This document shows positions 1 through 8,173 of a stretch of 42,827 nt of DNA, one piece after another (positions within the stretch are counted from its first letter, which is position 1; every line of letters starts with the position of its first letter). The notes below the pieces were generated by a model. The model saw only the letters and a list, made by a program, of their open reading frames with translations. It did no database searches and was not told the DNA's origin. Source of the DNA: an uncultured Verrucomicrobiales bacterium (lineage in GTDB: Bacteria; Verrucomicrobiota; Verrucomicrobiia; Limisphaerales; Palsa-1400); assembly GCA_903927905.1 (NCBI GenBank), contig CAIYOY010000037.1, positions 1-42,827 of the forward strand. Reading direction: 5' to 3'. The position numbers were made by a program, and so were the translations under genes.

Positions 1-38
1 AACCCGTCGTTTTACTCCATGTCCCCGTGTTCTAACTT

Positions 39-76
39 TTTTCCGCTTTTGACCGCACACTCTTTTCCGCTTTTGA
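39..76. repeat. Short direct repeat upstream of zwf
   Basis: The 14-mer ttttccgcttttga occurs twice with a 24-bp period (about 39-52 and 63-76), about 70-100 bp upstream of the zwf start. It could be an operator-like tandem site or part of an intergenic repeat. No function can be assigned from sequence alone. The rest of bases 1-142 shows no gene. Confidence 0.45.
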
Positions 77-142
77 AAACTACACGACATTCCGCAATTC
101 CAGGGTTGAACTATGCGACAAACCGGGCCACTTTCTTAACCT

Positions 143-1699
143 ATGGAAATGCTTGAACAGTTGGATGAGTTGTTGACTTGCCGGCTGGATAACCGCCGCA
201 AAGCCGTTGACCCCTGCACCATCGTCATCTTCGGCGCCAGCGGCGATCTCACCGCGCGAAAACTTATCCCCGCCCTCTTTCATCTCTTTTGCGAGAAATC
301 GCTGCCCGACCCATGCCGGATCATCGGCTTCGCCCGCCGGCCGAAACCCGACGCCGATTGGCGCAAGGAACTGCTGGAAGATCTGAAGAAATATTCCAAG
401 AACCTCGATCTGACCAAGTGGGACGCTTTTGCAGCCAGCGTGTTTTATTGCGAAGGAGAATTCGGCGATCCGGCGGCTTACGCCAAGTTGCAAAAACAAT
501 TGCAAGGGTTCGGCAACGAGAAGCTGGCGAAGAATCTGGTGTTTTATCTGGCCATTTCCCCGAGTCAATTCGCCGGGGTGTCGGAGCAACTTTCCAAGTC
601 CGGCCTGTTGCAAAAAGAGGACAAGAACGGTTTCTGGCAGCGCGTGGTGGTGGAGAAACCCTTCGGACACGATCTGGAATCAGCCCGGCAACTCAATCAA
701 GAACTGACGCAGTTCGCCCATGAAAAACAGATTTATCGCATTGACCATTATCTCGGCAAAGAAACTGTGCAGAACATTTTGATGTTCCGCTTTGCCAACT
801 CGATTTTCGAGCAGCTCTGGAACCGGCGATCCGTGGAGCAGGTGCAGATCACGGTCGGCGAGAACCTCGGTGTCGGCGGTCGCGGAGGATATTATGAGGA
901 AGCCGGGGCCTTGCGCGACATGGTGCAGAACCACATTCTCCAGGTGCTCGCGCTGGTGACGATGGAACCGCCCGTCACGCTGGAAGCCGAAGCGATGCGC
1001 GATGAAAAGGTGAAGCTGCTGAAATCCGTCCGGCAGGTTGACCCGAGTCAAGTGAAGTTGATGGCGGTGCGCGGGCAATATAAAGAGGGCGTGATTGACG
1101 GCCAAAATGTGCCGGCTTACCGCCAGGAAGAAAAAGTAAAACCGGATTCGAACACCGAAACTTACGTCGGTTTGCGGCTGGCGATTGATAATTGGCGTTG
1201 GGCCGGAGTGCCGTTTTATGTTCGCACGGGCAAACGATTGCCCCAAAGTGCCAGCGAGGTCCGCATCCAATTCCGCCCGACCCCGCGCGTTTTATTCGCC
1301 GCGCAATGCGGCCCGAATCTGGATTCCAACGCCATCACCCTGCGTCTCCAGCCGAACGAAGGAATTTTCCTGCGGTTCAACGGCAAAGTGCCTGGCTCCA
1401 GCACTGAAATCCGGCCGGTGCGGATGCACTTCGATTACGACGCCGAGTTCGGCGCTTACACGCCCGAAGCCTATCAACGGTTGTTGCTCGAAGTGATCGC
1501 GGGAGATTCCACACTGTTCATCCGCCGCGACGAAGTCGAGACCGCCTGGAGCATCGTGGACCCGATACGTCAGGCCTGGGCCAAAGAACCGCTCAAGCCC
1601 GAAGATTTCTACGCCGCCGGAACCTGGGGGCCAGCGACCGCTGATCAGCTCATGTGCAGCGACAGTCATAAATGGCGCAAACCGCACCCGACGACGTAA
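143..1699 (+). CDS. zwf: Glucose-6-phosphate 1-dehydrogenase
   Basis: This enzyme oxidises glucose 6-phosphate to 6-phosphogluconolactone with NAD(P)+, the first step of the oxidative pentose phosphate pathway, in the cytoplasm. The 518-residue product has the usual family length. The N-terminal Rossmann motif GASGDLTARKL is present, followed by EKPFGHD and the substrate/catalytic signature RIDHYLGKE. The conserved GRGGYYEEAGALRDMVQNH block and a typical C-terminal domain complete it. The chosen start is the first ATG of the frame; a second ATG two codons later is equally possible, and no clear ribosome binding site is seen before either. pgl follows 41 bp downstream on the same strand, so the two form a likely operon for the first two steps of the pathway. 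The assignment is secure; cofactor preference cannot be read with confidence. Confidence 0.97.
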   Translation: MEMLEQLDELLTCRLDNRRKAVDPCTIVIFGASGDLTARKLIPALFHLFCEKSLPDPCRIIGFARRPKPDADWRKELLEDLKKYSKNLDLTKWDAFAASVFYCEGEFGDPAAYAKLQKQLQGFGNEKLAKNLVFYLAISPSQFAGVSEQLSKSGLLQKEDKNGFWQRVVVEKPFGHDLESARQLNQELTQFAHEKQIYRIDHYLGKETVQNILMFRFANSIFEQLWNRRSVEQVQITVGENLGVGGRGGYYEEAGALRDMVQNHILQVLALVTMEPPVTLEAEAMRDEKVKLLKSVRQVDPSQVKLMAVRGQYKEGVIDGQNVPAYRQEEKVKPDSNTETYVGLRLAIDNWRWAGVPFYVRTGKRLPQSASEVRIQFRPTPRVLFAAQCGPNLDSNAITLRLQPNEGIFLRFNGKVPGSSTEIRPVRMHFDYDAEFGAYTPEAYQRLLLEVIAGDSTLFIRRDEVETAWSIVDPIRQAWAKEPLKPEDFYAAGTWGPATADQLMCSDSHKWRKPHPTT

Positions 1700-1740
1700 T
1701 CGTCTTAATCGTAGCAGTCGAGGTAACGAGACTCTAATCC

Positions 1741-2433
1741 ATGAGTTTTGAAATTAAAAAATTTTCCAACGATGTCGAACTGGCCGAAGCCGCCGCAAAG
1801 GAGTGGGCCGCATTGGCGACGAAGTCCGCGCGGCATTTAGTCGCCTTGTCCGGCGGACGCATCGCCAAAGCTTTCTACGCCTCCGCCGTGAAGTGCGGAA
1901 AATTTTCCAACGTGGATTTCTTTTGGGCGGATGAACGGTGCGTGTCCCCCGATAATACCGAGAGCAATTTTTTTTTGGCGAATGAAGGCTTGTTCAAACC
2001 GCTCAAGATCGAGGCGACGCGCATCCATCGGTTGCGCGGCGAATTGGAACCAAGTTCGGCAGTGAAGGCGGCAAACGACGAGATTGAAAGGATAACACAA
2101 AAGAACATCCGGGGATTTCCGATTTTGGATCTGGTGGTGCTGGGGCTCGGCGAGGACGGGCATGTGGCGTCGCTGTTTCCAAATGCTTCGCAGGAAGTGA
2201 TCAATTGTCGCGCCCCATTTTTGTCAGTGGCGAATTCGCCGAAGCCGCCGCCGGAACGTTTGAGTCTCAGTTTTGGCGCCATCGCTGCGGCGAAAGAAGT
2301 TTGGGTTTTGGCGGCGGGTGCAGGGAAGGAAACGGCCTTGCGAGAATCGTTGAAACCAGAGGGAAAGACATCGTTGGCGAGAGTGCTGCGGATGCGGGAT
2401 ACGACGAAGATTTTTACCGATATTCAAATTTAA
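1741..2433 (+). CDS. pgl: 6-phosphogluconolactonase
   Basis: It hydrolyses 6-phosphogluconolactone to 6-phosphogluconate, the step after Zwf, in the cytoplasm. The 230-residue product belongs to the NagB/Pgl sugar-phosphate isomerase-like family. Visible blocks are ALSGGRIAKAFY near residue 37, FFWADERCVSPDNTESN in the first half, and the hallmark LGLGEDGHVASLFP in the middle. The first block normally reads SGGSTPKxxY; here S-T-P is replaced by R-I-A, an unusual change in the phosphate-binding loop that may weaken or alter binding. The rest of the signature and its position directly behind zwf support the Pgl call over glucosamine-6-phosphate deaminase. The gene ends 7 bp before a strong intrinsic terminator. 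Confidence 0.93.
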   Translation: MSFEIKKFSNDVELAEAAAKEWAALATKSARHLVALSGGRIAKAFYASAVKCGKFSNVDFFWADERCVSPDNTESNFFLANEGLFKPLKIEATRIHRLRGELEPSSAVKAANDEIERITQKNIRGFPILDLVVLGLGEDGHVASLFPNASQEVINCRAPFLSVANSPKPPPERLSLSFGAIAAAKEVWVLAAGAGKETALRESLKPEGKTSLARVLRMRDTTKIFTDIQI

Positions 2434-2440
2434 ACAAAAT

Positions 2441-2477
2441 GCCCGCTCCGGGAGATCCGGAGCGGGCTTTTGTTTTT
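2441..2477 (+). terminator. Intrinsic terminator after zwf-pgl
   Basis: A perfect 11-bp stem GCCCGCTCCGG / CCGGAGCGGGC with loop GAGAT is followed by TTTTGTTTTT. It lies 7 bp after the pgl stop and 9 bp before the end of the convergent SPFH gene. Read on the minus strand the stem is followed by ATTTTGTTTAAA, so it may terminate in both directions. Confidence 0.93.
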
Positions 2478-2485
2478 CCCTCCTT

Positions 2486-4288
2486 TTAATTTTTGGCAAC
2501 GGTGGCGGTGCCGGGGTTCTGCTGTTTAAGCATCACACCCAGCAATCCATCCACCAATCCGCCGTTCGCGCCCTGGCCGGTGACGGAGACATCGGGCACG
2601 ATGCGCACGCCGCGTTCGCCCACAATCTGCATCAACTGCATCAACGTGTAGCCCTGCGCGCCCAGCGATTCCACACCCGCGCGATAGGCTTCCGCTTTCG
2701 CATTACCGATACTGCGGATCGCTTCCGATTCACCCAGCGCTTTCAGGCGCGTCGCTTCCGAGTCGCCCGTCGCCGATTTGATGTGCGCATTGGCCTGCAA
2801 CTCGGCGATGTTCACGCCTTGTTCCGCGCCGACCACTTGTTGCTGGATGTCGGCCAGCGATGTTTGCCGCACCAACTGCTGGCGCTGGATCTGCGCCGCT
2901 TCCTGCACTTCGTAGGTCTTGCGCTGTTCTTCGGCGATCTTGCGATCGGTCTGCGTGGCCATAAGTTGCATCGGCGGATTAATGTCGCCGATGAGCGTGT
3001 CAATGGCCTGCACGTCATACGCGCCGATGGCGACGCGGATATGTTCCGCCGCTTCGACTTGCCGCTGACTGCGCGCGCCAAGGAAGTCAAGCACAGTGTA
3101 ATCCTGCGCGGAATTGCGGAAATAATTTCCGACAATCGGTTGCAAGACGTGGTCCACCAGGTTTTGCATCGAACCGACGCGCGAGATCACCTTCGGCGCA
3201 TCCAGCGCGCCGACGTGGATGATCTGCGACACGTCCAGGTTAAACGCAAACCCATCCCTCGACCGCACGGTGATGGACGACAATTTCGCATCGTAATTAT
3301 GCGATTCCGTCCGCGTCGCCCAGTTCAACACTATATTCGTCGTGGGCACCAACTCCACCTTCATGATGCGGGTGTTGATCGGGTGTTTGCCCGGATACAA
3401 CGGCGATACCCACACGCCTTTGTGGCCGACGTTGACGAGGTCGCCATGTTTGAAGTCAAGGCCGCTGACATCTTCGTGCGCTTTACCGACGAACGAAATC
3501 ACGACGCCGACGTAGCCGATGGGGATATGGACCATCGGCACCTGTTCCACCTGGACAAACCAGGGGTTCAGATTCCACGAGCCGGACAGCAGGATCTGTT
3601 CTTGCAAACCGCGCCGCCCGCCGCCATCCACGAACGCCTGTGCGTTCTGGAAATTGTCATGGACGGCAATGACCGGCCCGGCAATTTCCCCGGCTTCGAT
3701 CGGCGTGCCATCGAGTGTCGTGGCAATTCCGACTTGGTCCGATTCGATTTGCATGATGCGCAAGGAATCGGGCGACATGCCATGCGTGGCGGCATCAGCC
3801 GAAGTGATCACGGTGAACAGCGCGGTGTTGATGCGGTAAGTGCCAGCGGTCAGGATGCCAAGTTGGCGTCCTTTCTCGCCGCCGTTGAGCAGGAACTGGC
3901 GCGCGTCCTGAAAATTGTCGCACGGGACAATTTTGGCGAGGATGCGTTCCGACGGGATGGACGCGCCGGCAGCCGCGACGACCAGGGCGATTTCACCCTG
4001 GGCGACGAGGGTCATCGGCACTTTGTAGATGCGATGCTGCCAGCTCCACAAACCAAAGTGGATGCCCGGCGCGAGGGTGTCTGCTTGATAGCCCGCTTCA
4101 CCATCGAGGGCGATCAATTGGCCGGGCGCAAGATTGCGCGAGGCGAATTTCTTGACGACGATCCCGACTTGGGATTCACGAATGACGACAATGCCCATCA
4201 AGCTAGGACCAAGAATCAACAGGGCCAGGGCCAGGGCGATCCAAACAATTTCTGAGGTGGATAACATGCCGAACATAATTGCGTTCAT
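2486..4288 (-). CDS. Flotillin-like SPFH/band-7 membrane protein
   Basis: This is probably a membrane-microdomain scaffold of the flotillin/YqiK type, anchored by one N-terminal helix. I place the start at 4288 (MNAIMFGMLSTSE) instead of at the long ORF's start at 4510, because GGAG precedes this ATG by about 6 bases and the extra 74 residues look like translated intergenic DNA. That gives 600 residues. Residues about 10-33 form a transmembrane segment (IVWIALALALLILGPSLMG). The SPFH region follows, then an Ala/Glu/Gln-rich coiled-coil stretch (QRQQLVRQTSLADIQQQ, GDSEATRLKALGESEA) and a short hydrophobic, Gly-rich C-terminus, all typical of flotillins. The N-terminal part has several extra repeated barrel-like segments, so it is longer than classical flotillin. 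No NfeD-type partner gene is adjacent. Client and function are unknown. Confidence 0.85.
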   Translation of the reverse strand: MNAIMFGMLSTSEIVWIALALALLILGPSLMGIVVIRESQVGIVVKKFASRNLAPGQLIALDGEAGYQADTLAPGIHFGLWSWQHRIYKVPMTLVAQGEIALVVAAAGASIPSERILAKIVPCDNFQDARQFLLNGGEKGRQLGILTAGTYRINTALFTVITSADAATHGMSPDSLRIMQIESDQVGIATTLDGTPIEAGEIAGPVIAVHDNFQNAQAFVDGGGRRGLQEQILLSGSWNLNPWFVQVEQVPMVHIPIGYVGVVISFVGKAHEDVSGLDFKHGDLVNVGHKGVWVSPLYPGKHPINTRIMKVELVPTTNIVLNWATRTESHNYDAKLSSITVRSRDGFAFNLDVSQIIHVGALDAPKVISRVGSMQNLVDHVLQPIVGNYFRNSAQDYTVLDFLGARSQRQVEAAEHIRVAIGAYDVQAIDTLIGDINPPMQLMATQTDRKIAEEQRKTYEVQEAAQIQRQQLVRQTSLADIQQQVVGAEQGVNIAELQANAHIKSATGDSEATRLKALGESEAIRSIGNAKAEAYRAGVESLGAQGYTLMQLMQIVGERGVRIVPDVSVTGQGANGGLVDGLLGVMLKQQNPGTATVAKN

Positions 4289-4700
4289 AATAATCTCCGA
4301 TGTTCTTCGCCCGCGCCAAGGCGCGACAAAGAAAGGTTTACAACGGGGTGATCGCGAAAAATCCGCACACGCGGATCTTGAGAAGATCGCCCTTCCAAGT
4401 GCCGACGAGGTTAGCTGACGGGCTGGGTCTTGAAAGTGACCCTGACAACGGTTCACCGCTGTCATGCGCCCCATCCCCGAATTCATTTCGAGGAACTGGT
4501 TCCCCCGCATCCGACTCCAGGAAGGAAGCCGGATTTAGGCTGCTATGGGAACACTACACCGGAAGGAACGGTTGTCAAATGCGTGGCGGAAGTGGTTGTG
4601 CCAGAACCCTTTTATAAAGGAAGACAACCCTTTGAAACGCCACAGGACTGTCACCAAAATGTCGTTTGCGTTTTTGTCAAGTTGAGCGAAGGTAGAAGAT
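4289..4700. other. 412-bp divergent intergenic region
   Basis: This lies between the SPFH gene (leftward) and the acyltransferase gene (rightward) and must hold both promoters. The ORFs crossing it have no recognisable domains or codon pattern. A ribosome binding site for the SPFH gene is visible as GGAG on the minus strand (plus 4295-4298). I see no clear operator, RNA gene or terminator. Confidence 0.5.
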
Positions 4701-5549
4701 ATGTTTAATGTCCAATTTCCTCCTGGCGTAAACGTAACCGGGCAACAACTGGCTTTAGCCGGAAGGCTCACTGACGACTTGTTGCTTGATTCGTTCCATC
4801 CTAAACCAACCCCATCGTTGGAATGTCACGTTGCTTCCACCATTGACGATTTCCTGGCCATTCAGGATTTGCGACGATTGGTTTTTTATGCCGATGTCGA
4901 AGGTGAATTGGAGGATGAGATGCCCGCCTATTTATATGAGGAAAACCGTTTCGACGAACATTGTGACCATCTGGTCATCCGCGACCAGTCGAAGGGAAAA
5001 ATCGTGGCTTCGTGTCGGTTGCAATCGGGCTTGAGAACATTGGAAGGGATGGAATTTTCCGCCGCGCAGGAATTTGATCTGGAACCTTTGGATCGTCATT
5101 GCAAGGAAACGACGGAGTTCAGCCTGATGTGCCTGCATCCGGAATATGATTCCGACACGTTGCTGGAACTTTTGTATCAGGGCATGTTGGATTACGCCCG
5201 GCACAATAAGGGACGATATTTGTTGGGTTGCGTCCCGCTGGAATCTCACGATGCGGCCGTCGGCACGGCGGTATTTGCCGCCTTGGGGCGTCACCATCTT
5301 GCATCCTTGGAATGGCAAACCAGTCCGTGGCTGGCCTGGGCTTGCCCGTTGTGTTCGATGTCGGCGACTGCAGCCGAATATCCCCAACAGTTGCGTCATC
5401 ATCTTGCTCGCGGCGCTAAAATCTGCGCGCCCCCGGCGATTGATCGCCGGTTCAACACCGTCAGTTTTCTGGTGATGCACGATCTGGAAATGCGCCCCGT
5501 TCAATCCACCGCCACGGTGATCTCACGACCGGTCTTGGCGGACTCGTAA
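4701..5549 (+). CDS. OlsB-like GNAT N-acyltransferase
   Basis: The 282-residue protein resembles the ornithine N-alpha-acyltransferase (OlsB)/hemolysin-type acyltransferase branch of the GNAT superfamily. Members transfer a 3-hydroxyacyl chain from acyl carrier protein to an amino acid, the first step of aminolipid synthesis. Evidence is the ordered set DLRRLVFYADVEGE, RFDEHCDHLVIRD, IVASCRLQ, FSLMCLHPEYDSDTLLELLYQG and GRYLLGCVPLESHD, which follows the OlsB layout. The usual partner OlsA (a PlsC-type O-acyltransferase) is not nearby, so the final lipid is uncertain; an autoinducer-synthase-like role is a weaker alternative. AAGG lies about 10 bases before the start. The last 49 bp overlap the convergent Gfo/Idh gene, which is unusual. 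Confidence 0.75.
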   Translation: MFNVQFPPGVNVTGQQLALAGRLTDDLLLDSFHPKPTPSLECHVASTIDDFLAIQDLRRLVFYADVEGELEDEMPAYLYEENRFDEHCDHLVIRDQSKGKIVASCRLQSGLRTLEGMEFSAAQEFDLEPLDRHCKETTEFSLMCLHPEYDSDTLLELLYQGMLDYARHNKGRYLLGCVPLESHDAAVGTAVFAALGRHHLASLEWQTSPWLAWACPLCSMSATAAEYPQQLRHHLARGAKICAPPAIDRRFNTVSFLVMHDLEMRPVQSTATVISRPVLADS

Positions 5550-6526
5550 CAGGCGGCCAGAACGATTTGACTGTGCAGCCCGCCTTGGGCCGATTCATTG
5601 GTATTGCGAGTGTCAAGTATGGCTTGGCTGAAATCTTCGATCTCCGCCAGATATGTGTTAACGGCTGGCGCAGAAATTGTTCCACCTGCTACGATGGCTC
5701 GCTCATTATTAATATAATGGATGCCAATCACTTTGCCCTTATCTCCCTGCCCGATCGTTTCCTCGGCCAAAATTCCCCCCAGTGACCCATAAATCTCGAG
5801 GCGGTTTTTGCTGGCGCAATCAGCAATGCAGAAAAAGGTGTCCACGGTAGCCAGCGCGCCATTTTCAAACCGCACAAGAACCACGCCACTGTCTTCGGTC
5901 TCGTATTTTTGGACGGTGTGATTGGTCATGCAACTGACGCTTTTCACCGGGCCGAAAAACATTTCCAATAGATCAATACAATGACCGGCCAGATCCATCA
6001 GCGCGCCGCCGCCGCTCTCGGCTAGTTGTTGCCGCCATGCGCCGGGCATGGGCGGATACCAAAATGATAGTTGAGCGCGCGCAAAAACCGGCTGGCCGAT
6101 TTTTCCTTCGCGCACCAATTTCAACATCTCCTGATGCTGGCTGTGGTAACGCATCATGAACGCGGTGCCGAGGTTGATCTTCGCTTTGCGGCAGATGTCA
6201 AGCATACGCCGCGCGTCTGCTGGATTCAGCGCCAGCGGTTTTTCACAAAAGACATGCACTCCGGCAGCAGCGGCCTGGCGGGTTTGTTCGAGATGAACAT
6301 GCGGCGGGGTGGCGATATAAACGGCGTCAATCCCTTGCAGCAAATCTTCCACACTTTTGGCTGCGCGGGCATTGAATTGTTTTGCCACGGCGTCATTCTC
6401 CGCGCTGTTCCGGCAATAAACGGCCGTCAGTTCCGCGTTGGACGCGGGGATGATCCCCTCGGGAATCGTGCGCCGTTTGGCGATGCCGCTTGCGCCGATC
6501 ACACCCCATTTTATTTTGCGTTTCAT
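5501..6526 (-). CDS. Gfo/Idh/MocA family NAD(P)-dependent oxidoreductase
   Basis: This is a 341-residue dehydrogenase for a sugar, cyclitol or nucleotide-sugar substrate. I use the ATG at 6526 (MKRKIKWGVIGASGIAKR), not the ORF start at 6832, because the Rossmann motif GVIGASGIA must be near the N-terminus and the start overlaps the upstream stop as ATGA. Family marks include DAVYIATPPHVHLEQ and the catalytic-lysine motif CEKPLALN near residue 95. The C-terminal half has the usual beta-sheet substrate domain, with HCIDLLEMFFGP carrying a likely active-site His. It is translationally coupled to the DegT-type aminotransferase, so the pair plausibly makes an amino-sugar or aminocyclitol. Its 3' end overlaps the neighbouring acyltransferase gene on the other strand by 49 bp. 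Confidence 0.88.
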   Translation of the reverse strand: MKRKIKWGVIGASGIAKRRTIPEGIIPASNAELTAVYCRNSAENDAVAKQFNARAAKSVEDLLQGIDAVYIATPPHVHLEQTRQAAAAGVHVFCEKPLALNPADARRMLDICRKAKINLGTAFMMRYHSQHQEMLKLVREGKIGQPVFARAQLSFWYPPMPGAWRQQLAESGGGALMDLAGHCIDLLEMFFGPVKSVSCMTNHTVQKYETEDSGVVLVRFENGALATVDTFFCIADCASKNRLEIYGSLGGILAEETIGQGDKGKVIGIHYINNERAIVAGGTISAPAVNTYLAEIEDFSQAILDTRNTNESAQGGLHSQIVLAACYESAKTGREITVAVD

Positions 6527-7797
6527 TTGGCAAAATGTTTGATCACTTTGATCAGACCGGCGGAGATTTGTTCCATGTCCGAAACGGTGTAGGTCGGGAA
6601 CGCAAAACAAGTGAAGGTGTGCGTTTCGTGCCAGCGGGCGTTGGGCACATCCACGTTGGTGTAATCCACACTCGATGCCGTGGCATATTCCTTCGATTTG
6701 AACGGGAAACCGGAGCGGCCGAACGCATTTTTTTCCGTGAACGCTTTCTCCGTGTGACATTGCGGCCAGAACACTTTCCAGCAGGGAACGCCCTCGGCGG
6801 CGGCGGCTACAACAAACTCTTTGATGTCGCATTTCATCTCTTCGATGTTCAGCGAGAAAGCGCAGACGAACCAGCCGTTGCGCCGCTCTTCCGTGTCAAT
6901 CGGACAGAATTTGATCTGCGGCAGGGGCCGGAGCGCGTCCACCAGGATCTTGGCGTTGCGGCGGCGGGCGGGCATGTTCCAATTATCCATCCGCTCCAAT
7001 TCCGCCAGGCCGATGGCCGATTGCATTTCGGTCATGCGATAATTCCAGCCGACGACGTTGTGGATGTAGGGAAGTTTTTGTTCGAGTTCCAAAAGATTCA
7101 AGCGCTGCTTCACATCGTAACCGTGATCGCGAAAGCTCCGCGCGAGCCAGGCAAGATCTTCGTTGTCGGTCGTGACCATGCCGCCTTCGCCGCCGGTGGT
7201 GAAAGTTTTGTTCTGGCAAAAGCTGCATCCGGCCATGTCGCTCAACGTGCCGGTTTTCTTGCCTTTATATTCGCCGCCGAAGGCTTCGGCATTGTCCTCG
7301 ATGACGAACAATTTGTGCTTCTTGGCGAATGCGCGGACCTTGTCCATGTCCGCGACGTTGCCGTAGAGATGCACCGGCATGATGGCCTTGGTGCGGTCAG
7401 TGACCAATTTCTCAGCGGATTCAATGCTGATGCAATGATCGTCCAGATTCACATCCGCAAAACGGGGAACCGCGCCGGCCTGCACGATGGAAAAACTCGA
7501 AGCGATGAAGGTGTAGCTCGGCACGATCACTTCGTCGCCCGGCCCGATGCCGAGGACTGCCAATGATACATGCAACGCCGCCGTGCCGGTGGCCACGCTG
7601 ACGGCGTATTTGCTGCCCTGCCATTCAGCGAATTTTTTCTCGAAGTCCATGCCTTTTTTTCCGGTCCAGTAATTGACCTTGCCGGAGCGCATCACTTCCT
7701 CGACGGCTTTGATGGCCTTCTCATCGAAGTGGGGCCAGGATTGAAGTTTGTTGGTAACGGCCTTTGGGCCGCCTTGGATTGCGAGTTTGTCATTCAT
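6523..7797 (-). CDS. DegT/DnrJ/EryC1/StrS family PLP aminotransferase
   Basis: A 424-residue PLP enzyme that transaminates a keto-sugar or keto-cyclitol. Visible motifs are SVATGTAALHVSLAVLGIG (cofactor phosphate binding), GDEVIVPSYTFIAS, VIEDNAEAFGG (pyridine-ring Asp) and the Schiff-base lysine in FCQNKTFTTGGEGGM. The C-terminal region shows the GWNYRMTEMQSAIGLAEL block. The start MNDKLAIQGG at 7797 is preferred over the ORF start at 7851 because the upstream codons translate low-complexity repeat DNA; no strong Shine-Dalgarno is seen. Its stop overlaps the Gfo/Idh start as ATGA. The longer C-terminus and the GG-rich lysine motif resemble 2-deoxy-scyllo-inosose/AHBA-type members, but no antibiotic or capsule cluster is visible, so the substrate is unknown. 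Confidence 0.9.
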   Translation of the reverse strand: MNDKLAIQGGPKAVTNKLQSWPHFDEKAIKAVEEVMRSGKVNYWTGKKGMDFEKKFAEWQGSKYAVSVATGTAALHVSLAVLGIGPGDEVIVPSYTFIASSFSIVQAGAVPRFADVNLDDHCISIESAEKLVTDRTKAIMPVHLYGNVADMDKVRAFAKKHKLFVIEDNAEAFGGEYKGKKTGTLSDMAGCSFCQNKTFTTGGEGGMVTTDNEDLAWLARSFRDHGYDVKQRLNLLELEQKLPYIHNVVGWNYRMTEMQSAIGLAELERMDNWNMPARRRNAKILVDALRPLPQIKFCPIDTEERRNGWFVCAFSLNIEEMKCDIKEFVVAAAAEGVPCWKVFWPQCHTEKAFTEKNAFGRSGFPFKSKEYATASSVDYTNVDVPNARWHETHTFTCFAFPTYTVSDMEQISAGLIKVIKHFAK

Positions 7798-7869
7798 AAG
7801 ATTAAAATTGTTGTCGGAATCATTTAACCGCAAAGCACGCATGGAACGCAAATTTTTTCATGGGCGAAC

Positions 7870-7923
7870 CTTGTTTTGCCTTGTTTTACCTTTATTTGGC
7901 TTGTTCTGCCTTGATTTACCTTT
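7870..7923. repeat. 10-bp tandem repeat, five degenerate units
   Basis: The units cttgttttgc, cttgttttac, ctttatttgg, cttgttctgc and cttgatttac follow in register, giving T-tracts about every helical turn. They lie 73-126 bp upstream of the aminotransferase start, where a promoter or upstream activating DNA could be. Phased T-tracts can bend DNA; that role is inference. Confidence 0.7.
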
Positions 7924-7935
7924 ACGAGGGATGGG

Positions 7936-8136
7936 GAATTTTTAACCACGGATGACACGGATAACACGGATAGGGGAAAGAAGGCTTTGCCCGCGAAAAA
8001 TGCGAAAAAACGCGAAATGGAACGGGCGACTGACCCAACGGGAACACGATGGTTTGGCGTGGTCACGGTATATGGCTGTTCTTTATTCATCAGGAGGAGT
8101 TTGGCAGAAAACAGCATGCTTGTCGTGTACACCATG
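7936..8136 (+). repeat. Dispersed intergenic repeat, copy A
   Basis: About 200 bp closely match 32534-32735 in the same orientation. Shared blocks include gaatttttaacc, cggatgacac, gcccgcgaaaaa, ctgttctttattcatcagg, gagtttggcagaaaac and gcttgtcgt. Similarity is roughly 75-80% by eye. It contains short tandem acacggat words at its left end. The minus-strand translations of both copies share SRFFAFFAGK and LMNKEQ, so this could be an old mobile or coding remnant. It sits at the left edge of the AT-rich accessory patch and occupies most of the gene-free stretch 7798-8173. Confidence 0.8.
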
Positions 8137-8173
8137 GACACGGTTCACCGAACCATCTTCCCGGTCAGGTGGA

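Noticed and set aside
2783-4255. 490-aa plus-strand ORF opposite the SPFH gene
   Set aside because: Shadow ORF with Arg/His/Asp-rich composition; the minus-strand protein has clear domains.
4289-4510. N-terminal extension of the SPFH ORF (to 4510)
   Set aside because: It has no domain or signal, a biased composition unlike the rest, and a good ribosome binding site lies before the internal ATG at 4288.
6527-6832. Upstream part of the Gfo/Idh ORF
   Set aside because: It is the antisense of the aminotransferase 3' end; the Rossmann motif requires the start at 6526.
7952-8173. N-terminal 74 codons of the 290-aa ORF as part of the ATPase
   Set aside because: They lie mostly in the dispersed repeat also present at 32534-32735, so they are not ATPase sequence.
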